Source: Nitzschia sp. DOCU1 (taxonomy: Eukaryota; Bacillariophyta; Bacillariophyceae; Bacillariales; Bacillariaceae). From it: 64,000 nt of DNA. Below, in pieces: positions 10,976 to 19,882 of the stretch. The notes under the pieces were generated by a model. It had not been told where the DNA came from, ran no database searches, and saw only the letters and a list, made by a program, of their open reading frames with translations. The stretch's first letter is position 1. Each line of letters starts with the position of its first letter. The translations under genes and the position numbers were made by a program. The stretch is from positions 2,294,001 to 2,358,000 of the forward strand of contig OX595985.1 of NCBI GenBank assembly GCA_951394045.1. Reading direction: 5' to 3'.

Positions 10976-12439
10976 TTACATGGTGGGACCGTCCTTGACA
11001 AAGTCGACAACGAACTGCATAGCGACCTTGTCCAAACAGTTCAAGACCTCCACAGTTCCATCGACCATGTCAGCCTCGTGGTAAGTCACATTCCACTCCT
11101 TGCAGAAGCTTTCCACGAGCTCGTGGGTCTTTCGCAAGTTGTGTCTCGGAAGACCAGGGAACAAGTGGTGGTCCACTTGATATTGAAGACCACCACAGAA
11201 CCAGTCGACAAACCATTGAGGAATGCCGTGTCCTCCGATAATGTTACGAGTGGTGGTCACTTGCAACTTCCAAAAGTCCGGTCGGGCATCCGCATCATAG
11301 GTAGCCATGCCATTGTGGCCCAATCCAAAGACCGTGGCCAAGAACAATCCACATGAGCATGTCATGAGGAGGAACAAGGCGACAGAGTAACCAACGGAAA
11401 AGCGTCCGTATCCGGAGCAAAAGGCAACAACCCAAACGTAGTGCAAGAAGATTCCGAGCTTTTCAAGGATGGGATATTGCAATCCACGTCGCTTGTACTC
11501 GAGAGCGGCGTTTTCAGTGGCAGCGCCAAGTCCATAAGCCGCCTTGAAGGACTCGTTCAACCACGAGAGGCGAGCCAACAAAAGGATGGGGAAATACGTC
11601 CACTTTTGGTGACGAATCATGAACTTGACAAAGGGAGAATCCTTTCCGCCGGCGTTGAGTTCACGGTAGGACTGGGCTTGCTTCAACGACCAAGCAAGGA
11701 CAGGCATTGTATCGATATCCGGATCGCCATCTTGCGAAACGGCGGTCGAGTTGTGAAGGTTGGGCACGGCATGGTGACCGTTGTGCTTGTTCTTCCACCA
11801 TTGAACGGAGAAACCTTGCATCAAGTTTCCCCAGAACAAACCAGTGTAATCTCCGTATCGGCGGTTTCGGTAGACTTGGTGGTGCAAAAAGTCGTGTGCC
11901 AACCAACCGCATTGTTGGAAGAACAGTCCCATAAAGGTTGCCGCAAAGAGTTGAACGGCAGTGTTGTCGTAGGCGTACATGAGGTACATGGACAAGGCCC
12001 ACATGCTCATGTTGAAGACTTGCTTGTAAATGTAGTAGCCGATTTTGGACTTGAACAATCCCATCATGACCATCTTGGCTCGCAAGTCACGGTAGGCCTT
12101 TTCAAAGTCACGTTGACGATCGTCCTTGTGTCCAACACTTTCAGGGATCAACTCTCCAATGAGGAACTTCTTCATCATGTTTTGGGATCCAGGGGCGTGG
12201 AAGGCAGCAAAGATATCCGTCATATCATCACCGGCATGGGTGAAAATGACGGTACCTCCTGGGTGCTCGTACCAGTCACTCACGTCATAGACTTTGTTAT
12301 GGTACACAACCCAAGCATCCGAAGGGGTTCTGTGCTTTTGTACTTCCTCCCATGTGTACTTGGCCAAGGACGTTTTCGTCATCTCGGCATCCTTTCCAGT
12401 ATTGCTCAAGGCAACTCGTGCGTCTCCTCCCTTTCCCAT
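10976..12439 (-). CDS. Cytochrome b5-fused front-end fatty acid desaturase, delta-6 type
   Basis: 487 aa. The N-terminal cytochrome b5 domain has HPGG at 59-62 and the second haem His at H81. Three histidine boxes follow: HDFLHH (182-187), HNGHH (219-223) and QVDHH (421-425), the Gln replacing the first His of box 3 as in all front-end desaturases. Hydrophobic spans of an ER multi-pass enzyme lie between them. From memory, sequence and length (477 aa for the Phaeodactylum enzyme) match diatom delta-6 desaturases in the omega-3 EPA route, starting with the same MGKGGDAR; delta-5 or delta-8 specificity cannot be excluded by eye. It inserts a double bond between an existing one and the carboxyl end of C18 acyl chains. 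Single exon. Convergent with the kinase gene. Confidence 0.93.
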   Translation of the reverse strand: MGKGGDARVALSNTGKDAEMTKTSLAKYTWEEVQKHRTPSDAWVVYHNKVYDVSDWYEHPGGTVIFTHAGDDMTDIFAAFHAPGSQNMMKKFLIGELIPESVGHKDDRQRDFEKAYRDLRAKMVMMGLFKSKIGYYIYKQVFNMSMWALSMYLMYAYDNTAVQLFAATFMGLFFQQCGWLAHDFLHHQVYRNRRYGDYTGLFWGNLMQGFSVQWWKNKHNGHHAVPNLHNSTAVSQDGDPDIDTMPVLAWSLKQAQSYRELNAGGKDSPFVKFMIRHQKWTYFPILLLARLSWLNESFKAAYGLGAATENAALEYKRRGLQYPILEKLGIFLHYVWVVAFCSGYGRFSVGYSVALFLLMTCSCGLFLATVFGLGHNGMATYDADARPDFWKLQVTTTRNIIGGHGIPQWFVDWFCGGLQYQVDHHLFPGLPRHNLRKTHELVESFCKEWNVTYHEADMVDGTVEVLNCLDKVAMQFVVDFVKDGPTM

Positions 12440-13025
12440 GATGTAGCTGCTACTAGCAAATTCAAGAAGTTTAAACCACGTTAACGACTCTTTTCTTTCA
12501 AAAAAGTGAGGACGATGTTGACTATCGTCGAATTTAGAGGTAGTCGTCGTCTGCTATCCTTCCCGCCAGCGCAGTTGGGCAGATTGGACAATGGCCAATG
12601 AATGCAATCCATGAGAAGATGCTCCCAAAATGTGGAGGCGGCGACGTGGTCGTTCTCGCTGTACAAATCCTACCAGAATTCCCATTTGTTGGCGGGCTCG
12701 CTCGGACACTGGCGCGAATGCGCGGAGTTTCCGATGACGAAACTTCCTTTCTTCAAAGATCGTCATCAGTCACGAGTCAATGAATGAGGTTGGGTCACGA
12801 TCAAGCATGCACCCGTGGAAGTCGACCCATTCGACTAACACGGAATTCCCTACTAATCGCAAGCTCATTTCTTTCGTTTTGCTTGGTCAGCAGCTCGCTT
12901 CTTTCGTTGCTGATGCGTCAAAAGATAGCACAGAAAAGACCTTGTTACATTGCCAGCGACACCATCCTGTAGAGAATGCTTTGCCCTCTCGTACTTTCTA
13001 AATATCCGAGATATTGACTACTACG
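12440..13025. promoter_or_regulatory. Divergent intergenic region
   Basis: 586 bases between the desaturase and the GGCT-like gene, holding both promoters. Short open frames only; no repeat or RNA gene noticed. Confidence 0.45.
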
Positions 13026-13853
13026 ATGACAGCATCACGCCGCCATTTTCTTCTTCGCTGTCCAATCTGGATCGTCGTTGGCGGCATGTTCTGGTTGCTG
13101 CGCCATACCATCCAAGTTGACGCCTTTTCTTCTTCTTCCACGGCTCGAACGAGCGACACTCCTACTCCCAACCAATTATCATCACAGAAAGTTTATCAAT
13201 ATTTTTGTTATGGATCCAATGTTCTACCATCCACCATGACCAATTTGCGTGGCATTCATCCCCTCAATGCCACTGCCGCCGTCTTGCCCGGATACGAACT
13301 GGTATTTCTTGGAAGTGGTGGTAGGTTGGAACCTTCAACGGCATTTGTCGTTCCGTCGTCTCGAAAACAACGACTGGAGAACGACAATGGCGTGGTTCAT
13401 GGAGTTATGTATACCCTGACTGCGGAAGATTTTGCCCGTGTCGGTTGGACAGAAGGTGTCCCGTTTGCGTATCGATGGCAACGTTGTCCAGTGTATCCGT
13501 ATGTAGGCAGGGCAGGGGAAGATGTTGGAAGCAGTGTGCTGGCGGCTGCTGCGGCTGCTGCTGCGGCCAAACCATCCGAATCATCTACTACCACTCTTTC
13601 TTGCGAGGCCTTTACTCTCGTGTCACCCAAGGGGGGCGTGATAGCCGATAATGTTCCGCCAAGTGCATCCTATTTGGACATTATACAACGAGGAGCCCGG
13701 CATTGGAACCTGGATGCATCCTATCAAACGAAACTTGCGGCGATTCCGACGGCCAAGAATCTATTGATAGCCGGAGGATTGTCAGGGCCGCTGTTACGTT
13801 TAGCTGAACTCTCTGCTAGCCTACAAGGCAAGCAAACACGGGTAGATCCATAA
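13026..13853 (+). CDS. Gamma-glutamylcyclotransferase-like protein with organelle-type leader
   Basis: 275 aa. After a hydrophobic leader (residues about 12-30) ending QVDAF, a plastid-type cleavage context in diatoms, the protein shows the GGCT/AIG2 start YFCYGSNVLPSTM and the following strand LPGYELVFLG. A block VVHGVMYTLTAEDF corresponds to the family's 'GxxY.L...D' region. GGCT-like enzymes cleave gamma-glutamyl amino acids or glutathione to 5-oxoproline. A run of Ala (about residues 173-182) sits in a loop; it is encoded by mixed GCT, GCG and GCC codons. The ATG at 13026 is the first in the frame. Catalytic activity is inferred, not proven by the sequence. Confidence 0.75.
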   Translation: MTASRRHFLLRCPIWIVVGGMFWLLRHTIQVDAFSSSSTARTSDTPTPNQLSSQKVYQYFCYGSNVLPSTMTNLRGIHPLNATAAVLPGYELVFLGSGGRLEPSTAFVVPSSRKQRLENDNGVVHGVMYTLTAEDFARVGWTEGVPFAYRWQRCPVYPYVGRAGEDVGSSVLAAAAAAAAAKPSESSTTTLSCEAFTLVSPKGGVIADNVPPSASYLDIIQRGARHWNLDASYQTKLAAIPTAKNLLIAGGLSGPLLRLAELSASLQGKQTRVDP

Positions 13854-14107
13854 TAGGTCTAGATTTTGTTTTGGTTGGTTTCTATTGACTGTATAGTTGG
13901 TATATATTCAGTATGTTCATGATATGGTAGGTTCCTTCCTCTCGCTACTGTTTGTTGGTACACATGTCGTTGTCAGAGGGGAACCAGACTGGAATAGTTT
14001 CTCGACATGCTCTATTGTAGCGTGTCAAACCATCAGTCGCTGTCAGCATAGTGCCGTGAATAGATATGGTACAATAGTACCGTTGTTTGCTTCGTATCTT
14101 TGTATCT

Positions 14108-14740
14108 TTACCGTTCCATCATTGAGAGCATGTAATCGTCTGCCGTGTCCATGCCAAAGTTGATGAAGCCAGCTTTTTTGTTATTGGATTTGTCCTTGGA
14201 TTCGGATGCTCTCTTCTTGTTGTTGTTGTTGTTGGAGACGTTAGATGACGCCACATCCACAGTCTTGAGGGGCAAATGTTGACTCAAGAGATCATCCAAT
14301 CGATCTTCTGTGATCAATCCACTGTGGATTGCCTTGGCTTGACCCTTGTGGACCAGAATCAAAGAAGGAAGTTTGGTAGGATTGGCCCCTTGCAGCAACA
14401 ATTCAATTTTAACGTCGGTTTGAAGTCCCTCCACATTCCATCGTGAAACCACCAATTGATCGGACCAATCTTGGGCGCATTTATGAATAATGGGCTCAAT
14501 CAGCTTACAGGGACCACACCAGGGCGCATACGCGTCGATCAATAGAGGCTTCTCGGCGTCAAAGAGGGAAGCAAAGTTGGAATCTAAAAGATCCAGGACG
14601 TTTCCATGGTTCGATGCAGCATCGGCGAGACGGGTCGGCGTCATTGCAAGGTTGGAAGTTGGAACTTTTGGAACAAATGCATTTGCTGGATACAAACAAG
14701 CCACAGCGAGAAGTGCGGAAGAAAGAAGAGATCGAGACAT
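14108..14740 (-). CDS. Thioredoxin-domain protein, probably plastid-targeted
   Basis: 210 aa. The N-terminal signal peptide MSRSLLSSALLAVACLYPANAF ends in an ANAF-V cleavage motif, the diatom bipartite plastid presequence type. A thioredoxin fold follows, with the redox site WCGPC and the cis-Pro in KLPSLILVH. The acidic/amide tail is rich in Asn, Lys and Ser and is unusual for thioredoxins. It probably reduces disulfides in the chloroplast. Upstream of its start lie 549 bases shared with the S1-like gene, which is divergent. Confidence 0.88.
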   Translation of the reverse strand: MSRSLLSSALLAVACLYPANAFVPKVPTSNLAMTPTRLADAASNHGNVLDLLDSNFASLFDAEKPLLIDAYAPWCGPCKLIEPIIHKCAQDWSDQLVVSRWNVEGLQTDVKIELLLQGANPTKLPSLILVHKGQAKAIHSGLITEDRLDDLLSQHLPLKTVDVASSNVSNNNNNKKRASESKDKSNNKKAGFINFGMDTADDYMLSMMER

Positions 14741-15289
14741 GTTGTTGTGTTTGTTTGGTAGTTGAAAGAAGAAGAGGCTTTGTGGTTGTCAACTCTATCA
14801 AGTGATTATGGATGCACAATTGATGGCAAGAGGGATTGAAAGAAGAATAAGAAAAAAGTGTCGGCCTGATTGGCATTCGAGCCAACGGCAGGTGGAAAGG
14901 TTGATGTTCCAATAAGTCAAAAAATCGTTTTCTGCCGACGTGGCGGGAAATCCGTATGTTGTCATCCAATCAGAAATTGAGATTCCAACCTTTTTCGCGA
15001 TATCCTGATGATGTCATCCAACCAGAATTCAGGTATTTTGACTTCAGGGGTTCGCAAAAGTTTACTCCCCCTTTGCCATCCATACCAGTATGGGGGACGT
15101 CTGTCCTTTGTTTCTCGTCACCGCACCGGCGTACTGACATCAGCGAGCCATCAGCCATCCAACAACACGACGAAAAATCAGAATCCAACTTTATGATAGG
15201 TGATGTTCGATGGGCCTCACAAAAGTATCGAATTCTTTCGTTCGTTTTGACTCTGCTTTTCAAGCAGTTTTATTAATCAATTGAGAAAT
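14741..15289. promoter_or_regulatory. Divergent intergenic region (thioredoxin and S1-like protein)
   Basis: 549 bases with both promoters. The words ATGATGTCATCCAA and TTGTCATCCAATCAGAA suggest repeated sites (near 14958 and 15008). Short open frames only. Confidence 0.4.
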
Positions 15290-17738
15290 ATGCGTGGCGT
15301 TATGAGTGGAGGAATAAAGTTCTTGCTGGCGATCCTTCTGGTAGACTTCACAGGATGGACTTTGTCGTTCTCAGTTGGCGGCGCACCTAGTAGAAGATCT
15401 CTTGTCGTGCTGCCTCGGTTGTCGTCAACACTGCAGCCGATGGCGAGACACTCGGAATTCTCCGTGGTGGATGAGGATAGTGATGATGACGAACAGCAGT
15501 CGGTTGCGAGCACGGACTATGTGGTTGTGCAATCCAGGAACAACGATGAACCAGACGAGGAGGAGCATTCGATCGCCACGGGAGAAAATCACAAAAAGCC
15601 AGAATACGGAGCAATGTCACCAGGAACTGTGGTTCAAGTACAGATTGGAGACTTGGCGTTGGCTCGCAAAGCGTGGAAGAAGCGACGGCGGACGGGATCA
15701 CCGCTTCTGGTTCCCTGCAGCATTTTGAATGTCGATCATCGAAGTATGGTCCGTTGGAATTTAATGTTCTTGTTGGAGAAATTTGGAAAGAGCCGACCGG
15801 ATGGAATTGAGATTACGGGTGCCGAACTTTCTAAAAGCTATCGAACCTTTCTTCGATCGTCTCTTCAGGTACGTCTTTGTGCTTTGTGGTGCACCTATAA
15901 TGCAGTGGGAGGGTGAAAATTGTGGACCGATCTTATAATACTGCAATCATTTCCTTGTTTTGCAGCGACAATCCGAAGCCTTGGGATTCGAGTCGAGTCA
16001 GGAAATGATTTTGGAATTGTTCAATAAAAAGATTCAGGAATCGTATGGTATTCGTTTGGTGGAAAAGGCCGATGGTACCTTGGCCTTGAAGGCACCCATG
16101 TCTCGAACCAAGGCCCAAAAACGAGCCGCCCGGACTCCCATTCTCCAATTTCGGGCTCCCAAACCTGGTGATCAACATTTTGATGCAGGAGATACCTTGA
16201 CACACACTGGATTTTTGCGAAGTCGTCAATTGGACCAAGATAAAAGCGATCGATCCTATCATTTCTTGCCATTGTCGGCGGCACTCCGAGTATCCCAAAA
16301 GGACGATGTGGATACAGGTCGAATCGAAGAAGGCTCTATTCATCCGGCTGTGGTATTTGATTATGATGTAGCAGGAGATGCTGGTGCGCCATTGTTGACC
16401 TTGTCGTTGAATCCACGGGGCATTCGAGAAAATCTTAAAGTCAAGCCCGATCGCAAGTATGAACCCATTGAAAATCCTCGCCATGTGTTTCAAGAACTCA
16501 AGGTAGGCGACGGACCATTCCGAGCCAAGGTTGTTCGCTTGAAATATGATCGTGCTTTGATTGATATGGATGTGGGACGTAAGCTCGCTTCGGAAGGTAT
16601 GGTCAAGGTATTTGGAACTCTCCGCTTTCGAGATTCCGTCGAATTGGCTTCGTCGGCCAACAATAACAACAAACGACGAATCGATATGAACGATTTTGAG
16701 GACGATGACGACGAAGATGACTACGATGATGATTTTGACGACGACATTGAATCGGCTCTTTTTAATTTTGACGACGACGACGAAGATGACGCCGACGAGA
16801 TTTTGTCGCTGCGATCAAAGGACAGCTTTGAACCCGGTACATTTGAAGACGACGAAGAAGAGGAAGATATCTCTGACCAATTTGAGATGACTGAAGATGG
16901 AGTTCTCTCGCACATTGACCCAGTGACGGGAAAGACAACAGTTCTTATGGCATCGTCAGAGGAGGAATACTACGAAGATGAAGACGACGAGGATGATGAG
17001 GACGACGACATTGCCGCCAACATAGACGACGATGATATTGATTTCGACATGACTACTCTCTTTGAGGAAGGCCCAGATGGAACTGTTTCTTTCATTGATC
17101 CTGACTCTGGTGAAGCTTTGGAAGTCGACAGCAGTGATGAGGAGTATGAAGACATGATGATGATCAAGTCCTTGATTGACGAGTATTCTCGCCCACCGTC
17201 TCCAAAGAATGTAAAATACACGTACTCGGAGGACGAGTCAGATGCAGACGATGAAGAAGAAGACGAACCAGTCGTAGCTGCTGAAGTTCCCAAGCCAGCT
17301 CCCACGTTTGTTTCCAAGCGACTGCGGATGGGAGAGGAAGTGGATGTGTACGTTCGCGCAGTCTCGAAGCAAAACGGTCAATTCACCGTGACTATGAACC
17401 CTACTGTGCAGGGTCGCAAAGCAAAGGACCTCAAAAAAGAGAGTAGTGCTTTGAAAAAGCTCGATCGACTGAAGAAGAGTTTGGGTGGTTCCCTGCAAAG
17501 GATTTGGGAATTGGAAGGAAAAGAATGTGGTGGCATTGTCAAGGCCACATCACCTTCCGGAGAGTGGGTCTATGTACAACCCGAGTTGAGCGACTTGCCG
17601 GTAGGAGTTGCTACATTGCTCCAAGGCGTTGACCGGCAACCGCTCGTCGCTGGTGATAGCGTCTGGGTACGGATAGCGGGTGTCGACGAGCAACGAGGAC
17701 AGCTCGCGATGGACTTGCTTGAAAAATTGGGCCCTTGA
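15290..17738 (+). CDS. S1-like RNA-binding protein with hyperacidic repeats, organelle-directed
   Basis: Two exons, 15290-15868 and 15966-17738; intron 97 nt (GTACGT...TGCAG); 783 aa. The N-terminus is a hydrophobic leader (about residues 9-30, FLLAILLVDFTGWTLSFS). A segment around KVGDGPFRAKVVRLKYDRALIDMD and a C-terminal one, RLRMGEEVDVYVRAVSKQ, resemble S1/OB strands. Between them are Asp/Glu tracts and a twice-repeated motif, EDGVLSHIDPVTGK and DGTVSFIDPDSGE, each followed by an SSxEE(Y) acidic run. S1 proteins bind RNA in translation or RNA turnover. This one is probably plastid, but the acidic middle is unusual and its role is unknown. The S1 call is moderate; the gene itself is certain. 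Confidence 0.72.
15869..15965 (+). other. Intron of the S1-like gene
   Basis: 97 nt, CAG|GTACGT donor and TTTTGCAG acceptor, phase 0. Joining gives SSLQRQSEALGFE without a stop. Confidence 0.88.
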
Positions 17739-17805
17739 AAGTGAGATAAGCGAGTTGAATTAGTGACAGTTTATATGGCATTTCTATCAAAGGTAGAAGT
17801 AGTGC

Positions 17806-18576
17806 TTATTGCTGTTGTTTCCACGGATTGTCAAAGGGCGGCTCGAAAAACTCTAGGAACTTGTCGACTTGCGCGGGATCAGACTCGCCAGGTCGTTCAA
17901 ACATTAGAATCACATCGTTGCATCCCCACTTAGGTTCGTTGGATCCAATGGCTCCGACAGCCGTATCAAAGTCAAATTTTCGTGCCGGAATCAATCGTCG
18001 TTCCCATTTGGCACCCACAATCTTGACGGCGGTGATGGCTACTAGGACATCGCCCACTTGGATCCTTCCTTGTCGTTCGGCAAGTCCATCTTCTACCAAA
18101 TCTTGAACAAAGACTCCTTTTCTGCCGGCTTCAATTTCCTCAAAGACGATTCCAAGAGGCTTGGTCATGCTGACTTCGTAAACACCCTTGGGTAAATTGA
18201 ATATTTCAGGAAAGTCTTGACGGTCTTGTTCTGAAAATGGTTTCATGAAACTATCAAAACTCTTGTAAAACTTGAAATCTCCCTTTCCAAAGTTGAGGCC
18301 TGAGCCCCACATTCCAGGTACCGTCAAGGACGACAGAGACGTTTCGAATCGTGTTGTGATTGCCGACGACGACGGTCGCGCCACAAACGCAGTGGAGGTG
18401 TTTGCCGTCCCCAGAAAGAGGGTCAACACCACTGCCAGCGATTTCAAAGTAATGCTGCTAACGTCCATCATTCTTCTCGTGACAAATAGCTGCTTGTTAC
18501 ACCGAGCAGCCTTTCTAATAGGTACAGCCTGATCAAAGATCAAGCCCGCCAATGATCGACCACCCCCGATGCTCAT
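17806..18576 (-). CDS. Plastid-directed PDZ-domain protein
   Basis: 256 aa from the first ATG (18576). An internal ATG pair at 18471-18466 starts MMDVSSITLKSLAVVLTLF, a clean signal peptide ending in STAF-VARPSSS, a plastid-type cleavage motif, so the shorter 221-aa start is more likely. The central part (KPLGIVFEEIEAG, VFVQDLVEDGLAERQ, IQVGDVLVAI) is a PDZ-like peptide-binding fold with the carboxylate-binding loop PLGI and the GD...L strand. No protease domain is attached. PDZ modules in plastids scaffold or regulate proteases and photosystem assembly; the specific partner here is unknown. Downstream end is 67 bases from the S1-like gene. Confidence 0.72.
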   Translation of the reverse strand: MSIGGGRSLAGLIFDQAVPIRKAARCNKQLFVTRRMMDVSSITLKSLAVVLTLFLGTANTSTAFVARPSSSAITTRFETSLSSLTVPGMWGSGLNFGKGDFKFYKSFDSFMKPFSEQDRQDFPEIFNLPKGVYEVSMTKPLGIVFEEIEAGRKGVFVQDLVEDGLAERQGRIQVGDVLVAITAVKIVGAKWERRLIPARKFDFDTAVGAIGSNEPKWGCNDVILMFERPGESDPAQVDKFLEFFEPPFDNPWKQQQ

Positions 18577-19003
18577 CGTCGGGGAACCGGGTCAGCAGCA
18601 GTCTCGGCAGACAAACGTCAGATTTTTTCCAATCCGGATTTCATGCCACTCTGCAAGGATGAGTCAGTCGCGGCCAGATGGTCAGACGGCCATCGTATCT
18701 TTCGGTGTGTTGAGAGTCACCAAGGATGAGTCAGTCGCGGCCAGATGGTCAGACGGCCGTCGTACTCTTTTGGTGTGTTGAGTCCACCTAGTCAAAGATC
18801 GCAGTCGTTGTTGGATTTCCCGCGCAAATTTGCCTAAAAAATGGGACTTGGTGCACATGGTGGCTTTTGGATTCACAGAACCGGGGCGTTTACCTCTTGC
18901 ATTTGTCATGATCCATTGGACAACCACAAACAAAACAACAATAGCAGGCCACCACCAATATACTCATTCTTTCTTTCATTGATTGATTACTGCTAGCAGC
19001 AGC
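18577..19003. promoter_or_regulatory. Divergent intergenic region with 67-bp tandem repeat
   Basis: 427 bases between divergent genes. Contains two near-identical 67-bp units (18654-18720 and 18721-about 18785) with the core ATGAGTCAGTCGCGGCCAGA. Each holds TGAGTCA, the consensus of AP-1/bZIP sites, and a GGCC...GGCC pair. Confidence 0.6.
18654..18785. repeat. Tandem direct repeat, two 67-bp units
   Basis: Unit start CAAGGATGAGTCAG at 18654 and again at 18721. The copies differ at a few bases and a small indel near their ends (CATCGTATC versus CGTCGTACTC). Confidence 0.85.
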
Positions 19004-19768
19004 ATGCGAAGAATTACCCAGGAAAACAAAATGTCGGCTGCTGCCGCAAGCGTGGCATTGCTCGTCGTCGGGCTGTCCTCCTTTTCGACTCTTTCGCCAG
19101 TCAGCGGCTTTTTGTACGCACCAACAACGCCAACGCCATTCCATAATCGCATACCGAGTGCAACGGTGACTCTTTCCTTGGCTCGTCGTCGACATGGTCT
19201 CCAGTTGTTCATGTCAAACAATAACAATGTGACGCTAGCATCGTCAACGAATGACGACAAGCAGCAAGAAACGCTTGACAACAAGAAATTGACAACCATG
19301 ATGGATTCTTTTTTGACTTCAACAGCGTATCGTACCTTTTTGTTGACGGGGGCCTTGTTTAGCAGCCAAAATGTTCGTGATGTTCTAGGGCCGGTGGGAT
19401 GCTTTGTGTTTGCCTCGAGTGTTTTTGCCTTTTGGTATCAGGAAGCCAAATTCAATTATTTGGTCGATGTCGTGACACCCAAACGACAAGCCGCTTTGCA
19501 AGCCATTCGACAATTCAAAACACAACAATTAACATCCACAACAGGAGAAACGAATTTGCAAGACTTGTTGAATTTGTACGAGTCTACGTTGCAGGAAGAA
19601 TTGCAAACCCGAGTCCTTGTGCCCGATCTATGGAAGATTGAAATGGACCCCCTCCAAGAAGATTGGAGTGAAGCACCAAGGCTATTGGGAATGAAAATTA
19701 CCGATCAATATACATTGGAGCCAATGAAGACGAGTTCTAAAACAAGGAGTGGCAGCAACGAACGATGA
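19004..19768 (+). CDS. Unknown protein with plastid-type leader
   Basis: 254 aa. An N-terminal hydrophobic stretch (about 10-32, SAAAASVALLVVGLSSF) is followed by PVSGF-LYAP, a plastid cleavage context. The mature part has one hydrophobic helix (DVLGPVGCFVFASSVFAFWY) and a C-terminal helical region, ending in basic, Ser/Lys-rich sequence. No family is recognised. The first in-frame ATG (19004) is used; the next (19031) starts MSAAAASVALLV, an equally good signal peptide. It resembles small plastid membrane proteins in layout only. Confidence 0.68.
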   Translation: MRRITQENKMSAAAASVALLVVGLSSFSTLSPVSGFLYAPTTPTPFHNRIPSATVTLSLARRRHGLQLFMSNNNNVTLASSTNDDKQQETLDNKKLTTMMDSFLTSTAYRTFLLTGALFSSQNVRDVLGPVGCFVFASSVFAFWYQEAKFNYLVDVVTPKRQAALQAIRQFKTQQLTSTTGETNLQDLLNLYESTLQEELQTRVLVPDLWKIEMDPLQEDWSEAPRLLGMKITDQYTLEPMKTSSKTRSGSNER

Positions 19769-19882
19769 CCCAGTATTCCAACCAGCAAGCACCGCAGGGG
19801 CGTAGAGAGATTGGGCAAAAGTCCTGATAAAACACCATATTGCTGCTACAGAAACTATACATTGCTTTCTGTATCTATAGCT

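Noticed and set aside
11441..12484. 347-aa open frame on + opposite the desaturase
   Set aside because: Antisense shadow of a well-supported gene, no ATG and no domain.
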